This document shows, piece by piece, positions 12,075-21,925 of a stretch of 64,000 bases of DNA. Below the pieces are notes generated by a model, which was not told the DNA's origin, did no database searches, and saw nothing but the letters and a program-made list of their open reading frames with translations. This DNA is from Paramecium tetraurelia. Taxonomy: Eukaryota; Ciliophora; Oligohymenophorea; Peniculida; Parameciidae. The position numbers and the translations under genes are program-made. Numbering within the stretch: position 1 is the first letter of the stretch; the number at the start of each line of letters is the position of its first letter. Where the stretch lies: positions 186,001-250,000 of the forward strand of contig NW_001799455.1 of assembly GCF_000165425.1 (NCBI RefSeq), written 5' to 3'.

Positions 12075-12438
12075 TCATTCCTCATCCTCATCTTTTACTT
12101 TGTGTTTTTACATGTATAATCTAACCAATTGCTTGGTTTTTAACAATCTCGTTTATGCAATCTTGATGGTAGGTTTCGATGGATTGAATTTTTGATGATG
12201 AGATCTATTCATTTATTTAAAAATCTCACCTACACTAACTAGGAGTTCTTGTTCCTATTATTTAACTCATCTTTTTGAATAATCTTTGACCCTTGCTATG
12301 ATTCGCATTCTCTAGCAAAAAACGAAGATATGATTCGTGTTCTTCCTAATTCCAATGGCCTGCTTTCTTTTAAATCTTTTTGGAACTCTCCTGCAAATCG
12401 CTTTAAGATTTTGTTACTTCTGATTCGTTCAATGGCAT
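12075..12438 (-). CDS. Small Myb/SANT-domain protein
   Basis: A 112-residue protein with one Myb-like repeat: GHWNQEEHESYLRFL, then KKMSQIIGTRTPSQCRSHHQKF, which is the SHAQKYF-class third helix (here SHHQKF). A 25-nt intron (GT...TAG) lies inside the CRSHH codons and its removal gives 113 codons. The C-terminus is basic then acidic. It is probably a DNA-binding regulator; such short single-repeat Myb proteins are common in ciliates. The ATG at 12436-12438 was chosen, but an in-frame ATG about 50 bases upstream could also be used. A further open stretch between 12480 and 12640 reads like coding sequence in another frame and may be a missed upstream exon. Confidence 0.78.
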
Positions 12439-12882
12439 TACTTAGATATTTAAGTAAGATATATATTCCAAGATTTTATTAGTATTCTGAATCATTCAAT
12501 ATCATAAATCTGTTTATTCAAATCTACATTTTCATCTTCTCCACATCCATCTTCTTTACTGATTTCCCCTCTCCTCAATTCCACCTTTGGCTCTCCTTTC
12601 AATTAAACTTCTTGGAATTTCCCAAATTTCTAATTAAGAATTTCTTATCATTCAAATTATCTTTTTATATAATACAATAAACGTATAATAGTATTTGTTT
12701 TCGAATTATTATCTCATTAATAGGAGATAATCGAAGCTAGAATACTATCCATTTTACTCTTAATTTAAGAGAGAAGGTAATTGAGATTATTGCCTCAATT
12801 ATTTTATTTATACTCTCAAATTAATTTAATTTATCTTTTTATATTTAATATAATACACCTTATATACAAAATATAAACAGAA
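12439..12882. other. Intergenic region with two short hairpins and a possible unassigned exon
   Basis: Between two minus-strand genes. TTATCTC/GAGATAA (near 12705-12730) and TAATTGA/TCAATTA (near 12778-12802) are perfect 7-bp inverted repeats with short loops. A minus-strand frame around 12640-12495 encodes a charged segment (KGEPKVELRRGEI) ending in TGA. It has no start codon that I can assign, so it may be a missed exon or a decayed gene. Confidence 0.35.
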
Positions 12883-13524
12883 TCAATTCTAATCAATCGG
12901 TCCTCCAAAGAAATGCAGTACAATATCATTGCTCTAGGATCTAAACAATATAGAACTCTAGGTAAATTTAAAAGGATTCTTTTATGCTTTGTAATTCTCC
13001 TTTAAAACCCATCCCAAGAAGCATAACATTACTGTCTCAATAGTTATAAATAGAAAAAATATTGTAATCTTAAGTAACTTGAAGCTTTCTTCCTCAATTC
13101 TATTCTTAAAATAAAAACAATCTTGGTTAAAATGGAAAAAAAAAAAGTAGATTTATACTCCAACATGATAGAGACTTAAAACAAATATTATCGCTACAAA
13201 AGTTTGATAGATAATAAGTTAACATATTAAAGCCCTTAATCTTGTTTGCTATTGAAACTTCTTAACAATTTTTTTTTACTAAATTGCTATCTCCATTAAG
13301 ACAATCGCAAAAACTCCTAAATACATTACTAAATCAATGTATAAATATATTTATTTATCATCTTTAAAAAAACATCTTCCATTGATTGATGATTCAAGTG
13401 TTACAAAAGTGATCATAGCAATTAAAAAGAAAATCATATTCCTTCTTCTCTTCTTTCTCTTCTCGATATTCTTTGACAAAAACAGTAATCTATCTATGTC
13501 ACTGCCCTCCTCATGAATTTACAT
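12883..13524 (-). CDS. Multi-pass membrane protein, unrecognised
   Basis: Intronless 213-residue frame starting MQIHEEGSDIDRLLF. After a strongly basic patch (EKRKKRRR) come a hydrophobic stretch (MIFFLIAMITFVTL) and three more, LYIDLVMYLGVFAIVL, YQTFVAIIFVLSLYHV and LLKITIFFLFITIETVMLCFLGW, so a four-helix topology with a cytosolic basic N-terminus is likely. The tail contains SSILFRSQSNDIVLHFFGG. I do not recognise the family. Coding quality rests on the long TGA-free frame with regular hydrophobic segments. Confidence 0.65.
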
Positions 13525-14546
13525 AAATTATTATGTAAATTATTCAATAAAAATATATTTTATTAAAATCTCACAAAAAACTGCTATTTCAGTATCAGTT
13601 TAATCGACTATGAATTTAACTGTTTATTTTAATATGATCCGAAATATTTAGTTATCTGTTTTTATTTATTAATATAATTATATTTATTATTAATGCTATA
13701 AATATAAATTTTTCTAGGCTTTAGAGAATTATAAACTCATAACAAAATTTGGATTTTATATTCAATTTAGAGAAGTATAGATCCACCTAATCAAAGTTGG
13801 AATCATATAGTATTTTTTTAGTGACACTTTTTATGATTAAATTTATTAACATATATATTAAAGGACTTTCTGAATACAATTTCTATCCAATTGGGAAAAA
13901 TGCTTATGATCTTACAATTTTAGTATTTCTCATAAGGCAATTAAAAACATAGTAGAATTTTTTAATAAAGCTATTTGAATTTTAATAGATTATTATATGC
14001 AATCATGAGTTTTAAATTTTCAGATCATTTTAATTACTAAATTTGGATAATATTTATGGTATAGAGAATGATATTAAAAGGCCAATTGCAGTATCCATTC
14101 TAAATTTTTAATTTTCTATTTTCATTGTCAAATGAGTAAGCAGAAATCAAATTTATTTGATATTGATTATCATAATTCAATATCCATATTTGAGTTAGTT
14201 TTATAACAAGTAATATAACTTTCCCTATAATAAGCTATCCTTGAATTCAAAAGTAAATTTATATTGTAAAAATACAATAATGATTTTTGAATGATCATCT
14301 AAAATAAATAAATTAATGTGGATTATTGTATTCTAAAATAGTTTATTGTTTAGAATGATTACCAAAATACACAAAGTATGATTAATGAAAGTGATAAAAT
14401 AAATGGGGTGTAATGAATAATTAAGTGGAATTGAACAGATAGAAATCGAAGTAATATTTGGTAGATTGCATGAATTCAATTTTCAGATATAGATTATTAT
14501 TTATAATTTGTACTAATGATTTTTATTAGTTAATATAATTATAATC
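13525..14546. other. One-kilobase A+T-rich region without a supported gene
   Basis: Separates the divergent starts of the membrane protein and NEK kinase genes. It is among the longest gene-free stretches of the window. Only short open frames are present: about 52 codons on plus from 14132 and about 58 on minus from near 14470. These show no recognisable motif. It could hold promoters, a decayed gene copy, or a gene with many introns that I failed to assemble. Confidence 0.45.
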
Positions 14547-15927
14547 ATGAAAAACTTTACTGTTTTCGAGAAATTGGGTGAAGGTACTATTATTTGAATT
14601 AATATCAATTAATTTAGGTTCATTCTCTACAGTGTTAAGAGTTAAGCGACAATCCGATTAGTAAGAATATGCAATGAAAAAAGTGAGGATGGGATAATTG
14701 AAGGAGAAGGAGAAAGAGAATTCACTTAATGAAATTCGTATTCTGGCCAGCATTTCACATCCTAATATCATAGCGTACAAGGAAGCATTCTACGATGAGC
14801 AATCTCAAAGTTTATGTGTAGTAATGGAGTATGCTGATTAAGGTGATTTGTAACAGATGATCCAATAACATATTCATTAGAAACAATTCATATAAGAAAT
14901 TGAGATCTGGAAAATGATTTACTAAGTGGCAATTGGTATTCAGTTAATTTAAATTTTAGCTTTGCGAACGTTACATCAAATGAAAATCTTGCATAGGGAT
15001 TTGAAATCTGCAAATGTATTCCTCCACTAAGGAAACTATAAACTGGGAGACATGAATGTATCCAAAGTGGCCAAAAAGGATTTGGTTTATACGCAAACAG
15101 GAACTCCTTATTATGCAAGTCCTGAAGTTTGGAGAGATCAGCCATATGATGCTAAAAGTGACATTTGGAGTTTAGGTTGTGTTGCATATGAAATGGCAGC
15201 CCTAAAACCACCATTTCGAGCATAAAATATGGAAGGATTATATAAGAAAGTATAAAGAGGATTATACGAACGAATACCGCCTAAATTTAGCGGTGAATTA
15301 ATGACTGTAATAGGATTATGTTTACAAGTACAAAGCAAATAAAGACCTACATGTGCTTAATTACTTAGCAATCCTATTTTATTGAGAAATGCTAGATAAT
15401 TTATTATAGAAAGTAGAGTTTCTCAGTAGACTTAATCTTCGTAAGCTGGTTCGAATGTACTCTTGTAAACTATAAAATTACCAAAGAATCTAAAACAACT
15501 CAAAGAGAAATTACCAAAATCAAAATACTTAATGGAAAATGTGAATAAGTCTTATGATTAAACATAAGCTAATAGTTCATTTCTACCAAAAATTAGTAAC
15601 CCTAAAGAAATCAGACCTAATTTTTCAGTCCCACCTGTTAAAAGTGATCGATATCAATAATAATAACTGCAGCAGAATTCTTTACATGAGGAACGGTCTA
15701 AGTCCATTGTCAATTCAGTCCAACTTTTAGAGATGGAAAGAATTAGATAACAAAAATTATTGGAAAAACAGTAAAATTTAAAGATCAGCATCATTCATCA
15801 GAATGCTATTCCCTATATAAATAGTTCTTCATCTTAAATCCAAAATCTATATGCCAACAAACAACGCAATGTGAGAGATTCTTCAAAATAATATGTAGAA
15901 GCACCTAAACCAATATGGTGGGGATGA
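14547..15927 (+). CDS. NEK-family serine/threonine kinase
   Basis: The 440-residue kinase starts MKNFTVFEKLGEGSFS, so the glycine loop begins at residue 10. The VAIK-type lysine is in YAMKKV, the catalytic loop is ILHRDLKSANVF, and the metal-binding Asp is in KLGDMNVSK. The DFG position reads DMN, as in the DLN-type NEKs of plants and protists, and is probably still active. GTPYYASPEVW and SDIWSLGCVAYEM follow. Two introns of 34 and 24 nt give 441 codons exactly. The carboxyl half is low-complexity and Gln/Ser-rich with a short coiled stretch. NEKs act in cilia, basal bodies and cell-cycle control, and ciliates have very many. It is divergent from the upstream membrane protein gene, and the next gene on the other strand ends about 400 bp away. 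Confidence 0.92.
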
Positions 15928-16336
15928 CATTTTATTTAAATTATTTTATTGACTCTCAATATTATTAAAGATAATTATATTATGTAAATAGAATGTTTTT
16001 ATGTTTTGTTTGGTTGAAATAATGATAAATTATTGCATAGAAGAATAAATATTTATTATTAAGTAGATATATCTATTAAATTTTGTCCTCAAATAAAGAG
16101 TTAGATTAATATTAAAATAAGACCAGTTAATAGGAAATTACTACATATTTAATCCTCTAAAAGTAGGATAATATAACAAGATTCTTATATAATATGTAGG
16201 CCAATATTAAAGAAGCTATTTAATAAAAAATTGAATTCAAGTAGAATTAAAAAGAAATGTAATTACAGTTTCTGAATTTTATAGAAATACTGATTGAGAA
16301 GTAGAACGAAATTAGACATTTAAATATGTGTAAAAT
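15928..16336. other. Spacer between convergent kinase genes with a weak plus-strand ORF (16194-16433)
   Basis: A plus-strand frame begins with ATG at 16194 and reads to TGA at 16433 (79 residues). Its first 45 codons look like a helical charged segment (IKEAIQQKIEF, IEKQNEIRHLN). The last third is antisense to the last exon of the pseudokinase gene and is probably not coding. No intron that would give a better end was found. It could be a remnant of a gene; confidence is low. Confidence 0.3.
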
Positions 16337-18614
16337 TCATAACATATATATAAAATCATCCTCTATTAACATTTCGTTGTCATTTTTAGGAGACTGTGCA
16401 AGTTAATCAAAAGCTAGACCAATATAAAAGTGAATAAATACCAATAATGGATAAGTTTTCTTAGAGGACCTCCTCTTGCTTTTCTTCTAATGGTTCAATC
16501 GACTTATCATGATTGGATAATTATCTTTAAATGACATAATCCTAATGATTATCGTTGTTTTTATCGATGTTATTATAATATTATTATTGGATAAGATCTT
16601 CAAGTTTTTACAGTTCATCTATTTCTTGATCATCTTCCTCTAAATATTACTATTACATAAGATTTTCAAAGTAATTTGGATCTTGGATGTTATTATTATT
16701 CATGAGAATTATTTCAGACTTTATATATTTAGTTTCTTACTAGTATTCCTATTACTCATGTGTTTCTGGTTATTATTCTTCTTCATTTTAATTTGATTTG
16801 AGCATGGATGATGAAAATTAATCCATCATCATCTTTTCAATGTCATTTAGATTAATTTTGGGTTTGATTTCCTCTTTTTAATTGCGATGGTTTTGATTCT
16901 AATAAAATTATTAAGCCATAAGTTCTTCTAATTGTTGTGATTCACTTAACTATTTATTAGGTATGGCTGGTTATGGTTCAATGCTTTGATCATTGCTCTT
17001 TACAAATTCACTGGATCTAATGGTTTGTATTTTTTCTAGACTTCCACTGTGCATGATGGATTTGTATTGCTGACTATTTTGATTGATGGGAGGCTTATGC
17101 ACTTGATTCTTATTTCCTTGATCTGGGATACCATTGACAGAGATTTTGGCAATTTAAGTAGGTCCTTCCTTTGGTCTGATCAACCCGTTTTCAACCAATG
17201 CATTTTTGTCTTTGTGAATGTAATGAATTCCTTTTTCCTTGATTTTAGCTTCGATCTGAATCTTTCTCGTTACAACGCTGCATAGATCATTGTGAGAGAG
17301 AAGTTGTGTTTCTTACATATTCTCAGTTCTATTGAAGTCTTGATGAATAGACTTCAATTATTACAGAACTTATTGATATTTACTTGAATCAGGATTATTG
17401 CTCCTTCTTATTGAAACTGACAAGCCACCATGTATACTGGAACTGGACATATTGCTATTACACGGTTTGAAGGATTTTCTATCATCATGTTTAGTATTAT
17501 AGTATTTTCTAGTTGAGATTACCACAGATTTCAATGGCTCAGTTTCAAGATCTCAAATTATAACAAAATGGATACTTCGAAAGGCAGAATGAGTGAGCAA
17601 CTGATTGGGAGTAGATCGTTCTTTTGGATTCAATTTGAATATTTGATTGAAGATTTACAAAATATCCTCTGATTTAGTTATGCGTTTGAATTGAAATAAT
17701 TCTAGTTGATTTCAATATATAATAATCATACATCCTTTATTGATAGAATTTCGTATTTAATCCAGAGTAATGTCTGAGGATAAATGATGCCAAGGTGGCA
17801 TTTTAGTGAGCATTTCTACAAATATACAACCAGCACTCCATACATCAGAATACTGGGAGTACTCCTGTCCATTGAAACATTCAGGAGCACTGTACATGGA
17901 TAGTTTGTATTTGTTAAGAATATAGATGTCACTCAATTTAGCATTGGCTTCTCCATCCACTAAGACATTTGAGGTTTTTAGATTCCTTATTTAACTTCAA
18001 TGATACCTGTGCAGTATTCCTTGACTGTGTAGATATTCCAGTCCTTACAATATTTGCTTCATAAACATAATAGCAAGTTGAGGAGAAAATGAACTGAATT
18101 TCTACAATAACCAACTGATTGAGCCTCCACTCTCGTAAGGCATGAGTATTTTAATTTCATTTTAGATTACTTCATTTTTGAATACTGAGTAATCCCAACC
18201 TATTATTTGATGGATATTCTTGAATTCTAACCTTTTGAGAATATCCACTATACTAATCACTTTATCAAAGTCATCTTCCGAACTTAATTTGAACTATGTT
18301 TACAGAAGGTAATACAATTTTCAATGCCAAAAGTTACCCATTTAGAGTATTCAATGCAGAGTATACATTACATCCCTCCTAAATCAATTCACCTTAAATG
18401 TAATCATAAACTATGTTCTAGAGTTGATTATCACAGATCTTACTTCTTCTTCTTCCTCCTCCTCTTATTCTTCACCCTATTACTCTGGAAAGTCCTCATT
18501 GTTAGACTCTCATATTTGAATATGCTATACTTTCATACTCTTATCACTCAAATGTCCCCGGTGAGCCACTTTCACTTCCTCATTTTTCTTTTTGTAACAC
18601 GGCGCTGTACCCAT
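16337..18614 (-). CDS. STE11-like protein kinase homologue, probable pseudokinase (HRN)
   Basis: Seven introns (24, 26, 22, 21, 30, 27 and 28 nt) give 700 codons exactly. The N-terminal leader is Glu-rich. The kinase domain spans about residues 55-330: degenerate glycine loop GELIQEGCNVYSAL, retained Lys in LLALKI, hinge ILMPYESGGSISWLL, and catalytic loop ILHRNLKTSNVLV, where the catalytic Asp of HRD is Asn. The DFG region reads KLSDIYI, so the Asp stays but Phe-Gly is lost. YSAPECF and SDVWSAGCIFVEML are intact. The overall pattern is of the MAP3K/STE11 type. The C-terminal half is Gln/Asn-rich with no known domain. Inference: catalytically dead or weak, a scaffold or allosteric protein. 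The HRN codon lies next to an intron ending AAG, so a cDNA check matters. Confidence 0.82.
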
Positions 18615-18920
18615 TATAAATTATAATTATATAATAAACTAATTCAAAAAGTATGAATTAAAAGTAAATCCAGATTTTTATCAAATTGTGATCATTATAT
18701 TCCTATTTAGATTTATTAGATCGTCTCAATTAATAATCTTCAAATTTCATCCATAAACTACTTATAAAAAGCTGAGTTAAGAATAGTAATAATCAATTGT
18801 TTCATCAAACGATCATTAATTTGAAATTACTTAATTGTTAGATCAAATGTACGAGTTCCCATCTTTGAAGTTCCAAATTTACGGATTATCAAACAATGAT
18901 TAATATTAATTATAATTATT
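18615..18920. promoter_or_regulatory. Divergent promoter region, 306 bp
   Basis: A+T-rich gap between the starts of the pseudokinase (-) and the following gene (+). No open frame or distinct element was recognised. It must carry both 5' regulatory regions by position. Confidence 0.4.
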
Positions 18921-20207
18921 ATGGAAGAGTCTCAATTCAATTCATTATAAAAAACTATTATAATCCCACCAAGAAAACTACACTAAACCATTTTATAAGA
19001 ATATTAAACCGAGAATCCAAATTTCTCTTAGTTTATTAACGAAACCTAATAGAACCCCTGCTTTATCAATTGCGAATTAATACCAATCTTCATTATTTAT
19101 GAGTCTGATATAGAGGTTACGCATTCATTCCAACTCAAAAAGGACCAACAACTCATGCGATCATACCCATCCTATTACCAAACCAATCTCTATGTCAATA
19201 ATATTTATACAGAATCTAAAAAATAAATTTTATAAGACAATAAAATTATCCATTGCAAGATCTTAGAAATCAATGTTAATGAAGAGTATATTGATCAAGA
19301 TATAGAATTAATAGTCATTGGATCTTATGAATGGAAGTACAACTTTAATGGAATCAAAAATATATTGAGAAATGAGATTCCCAAAGAGTAATACAAACAA
19401 TTGCAATATTAACATCCAATCAAAGTTGTAGTAAATAATGCATTCGAGTTGGAATATTAGTATTTTGGCAATACAGTTAAAATGAATATTGCTTTTCAAA
19501 TCAAATCTCATTGCTAATTGGATTTAATTGAAATGGATTTCCTTTTGAGTGAAAGTTAAATGATTTGGAAAGATGTTGGAATCAATAGAGTAGTACCGAA
19601 GTGCATGTTGTAAAATATATCCATCAATAAATAATACCTTAATCATGAGGAAGGATACATAGAAGTCTTATTAGATTGGCCAGCAATGCTTTAGAATGAG
19701 TAATTGCAACCTGATCTTCCATCTAGAAGATTGAGTCTTGTATAAGTGAATCCAGTTCTAGAAATTAAAACACCTCTGTATATAAGATGGGGGTAACAAC
19801 AGTACACTAAATGTAATACTATCCAATGGAAAGTGAAACCAATTCAAACTATTGGAGGTGAAATTAAAGAAGTTGTAAGATATAAGGATGCCCAGAATGA
19901 AGAATATTTGGCATTAAAGATAGTTCTAACAAATTATTCAGGCAAAGAACACGAAATTACATTCTGTCCGCCATCTCAAATATTTGGAAAGAAACTTAAT
20001 CAAAAGAAAGATTAGCCTCTGGTTGTGTTGGGTATAACATTATCAACGGAGAAAAACTTAGGAATATTGTAGCCAAATTAAATATGTGAAACTATTTTGA
20101 GAGTGTAATTAATTAACAATGGAATTTTGAATATGCAAACCATCGATCTAAAAATAGACAATCAATTAACTGAGTTGAGTTTGAATTTTTTATATTCTCA
20201 TCAATGA
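18921..20207 (+). CDS. Unrecognised 428-residue protein, probably beta-rich
   Basis: One uninterrupted frame from ATG 18921 to TGA 20205-20207 with many TAA/TAG Gln codons. Alternating short hydrophobic strands with charged loops (HPIKVVVNNAFELEYQYFG, YIEVLLDWPAMLQ, YLALKIVLTNYSGKEHEI, ILRVQLINNGILNM) suggest two or three Ig-like beta-sandwich domains. No signal peptide or membrane helix is seen. The pattern is loosely like trafficking-complex subunits with Ig-like folds such as TRAPPC13, but I cannot support that. It is coding with good confidence because 428 sense codons have no stop and composition is balanced; function unknown. Confidence 0.7.
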
Positions 20208-20335
20208 TATGTTGTATGGGAACAATTATTATTTTGATTTGATGGTTTTGAATGCTTATTTATATAAAAGAGAGGAACTATTTTCTATTTTTATTTAATA
20301 GTATAATAAATTATCCAACTTAATTTCAAAATTAA

Positions 20336-21889
20336 ATGACAGAACTTCTGTTGATAATGAATGTTAGGATTGATGAAGGGAGACAGGGTACAATCAATGT
20401 ACATTTTGGAGATGATCCTGAGGTGTTGGCTAGGGATTTCTGTATTGAATACAATGTGAACTAGAAGTTGGTTCCATTATTGATAGAGAATATCAATAAA
20501 AATTTGGAGGTGGCTGAACAACAGAAAGTGAATGTAAGAGAAAGAGATTAATGTATAGTCTGGTTAGGATACCATGCAATATTCAACTGAAACCTGCAAT
20601 TCAAAATTTATGGAAACTCCATTCAATGAACCATTACATCAATTATCAATGAACAATTACTACTCAACCCATTCATCAGTTCATGACAGACTTTATGAAG
20701 ATGCAAAAAATAAAAGATTGAAATAGAAATTGAATATTTCTGATAGTAGATCCAAAAAAATCAAAATTTAGGAGCCTGAAATAAATTACGGGTTATTTCT
20801 GTATTAGAAGGGAATAAAAAAGAATGAAGAGAAATTGTAGAGAGCTGAGAGTGCTAAAAAGGATTTGCAGAATTCCTAATTAGTTGAATGCACTCATCAC
20901 CCACGTATCAATCATGTTTCAAAACAATTGGTATAACGTAAAGGAGAATCAGTGAGTGAACATTTGAATAGATTAGCTTAGGAATAGAAAATAAAGAGAG
21001 AGAATGCAAGTCAAGAACACTTGAAGTCAGAAGTCTAGAGTTGTTCATTTAAACCATAGATTAACAGAATGTATTGAAAATACTATAATCATGATAGATC
21101 TCGATACATAGTTGAAGAGAGAAACGATAGAAGCAATTAACCATGGTATGAATAATTGTATACTGATTATGATTCCAAGAGACAGAAATTAGAGTAATTG
21201 GAAAAGTAGTATTTCTCATCAAATTATACATTTCATCCTAAGATTGATATGATATCAGAGAAGATAGTTTAGGGAAGCAGTTTCGAGTAGAGATAAAAGA
21301 TTAGATCAACATCAAGGTAAAATCTATCTGTGTGTGATGATGACAGTTAATTGTTTAAACCTAAAACTGGCAGACCTCCAGAGAAGAGACCTAGAGATTT
21401 GTTTTAGAATTTGTATAATCAAGCGAAGATATGGGAGAAGAAACGATAGAATAAAATTGTCTAAATACATCAATAATAAATGAGTACATCTTAAGTAAGA
21501 GCAAGTGAAAAATCAAATTAAATGATACAATCACAAATGCAGGTTTCATTGATTAAGATCTTTAATGCTTTGGATAGTGATAATGATGGCTTTATTAATT
21601 CTGAGAATTGCGATGTGGGAGATTTAGATGATAATGTAATCAAGATATTATCGCCTCTGCTTTTGGAAATGGAATCTGGAAATCATACACTGAATAAGAA
21701 GGAATTCGTGGAGTCTGCTGAAAGATTGGTTGCCACTTTGTCTCCTTGTGAGAAATATGACCTATTGAAGAAACCAAGTAGAAAAGCTGATGTTCCTTAA
21801 TATAGTTTTAATGTGTGTAAATATTCTTTATATGTTAGCCATCTCTCAATAAGAGGTCTTAAAAAATTGTGGCAGCCAAAAGGAATTGA
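20336..21889 (+). CDS. EF-hand-containing protein with ubiquitin-like/PFU-like N-terminus
   Basis: 491 residues after removal of three introns (25, 27 and 26 nt, all ending TAG), 492 codons exactly. The first 60 residues read like a small beta-grasp domain: GTINVHFGDDPEVLARDFC then LVPLLIENINKNL, a motif often seen at the start of ciliate structural proteins. The middle is basic and helical. A calcium-binding loop DSDNDGFINSENCD lies near residue 400, with Asp, Asn, Asp, Gly, Ile and a terminal Asp in the expected places. The end has the repeat-like tail YSFNPSLNKRSQKI, similar to the internal FKPQIN and FHPKID motifs, so short FxPxI repeats recur. Possibly a cytoskeletal or basal-body-associated protein; function not recognised. 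Confidence 0.72.
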
Positions 21890-21925
21890 AGATTTTAATT
21901 AATATTTATATTAAAAATATAACTT

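Noticed and set aside
14888..15338. Minus-strand ORFs in the NEK kinase region
   Set aside because: Complement of conserved kinase motifs; no independent support.
18324..18626. Plus-strand ORF of 100 residues
   Set aside because: Antisense to the first exons of the pseudokinase gene, including its Glu-rich leader.
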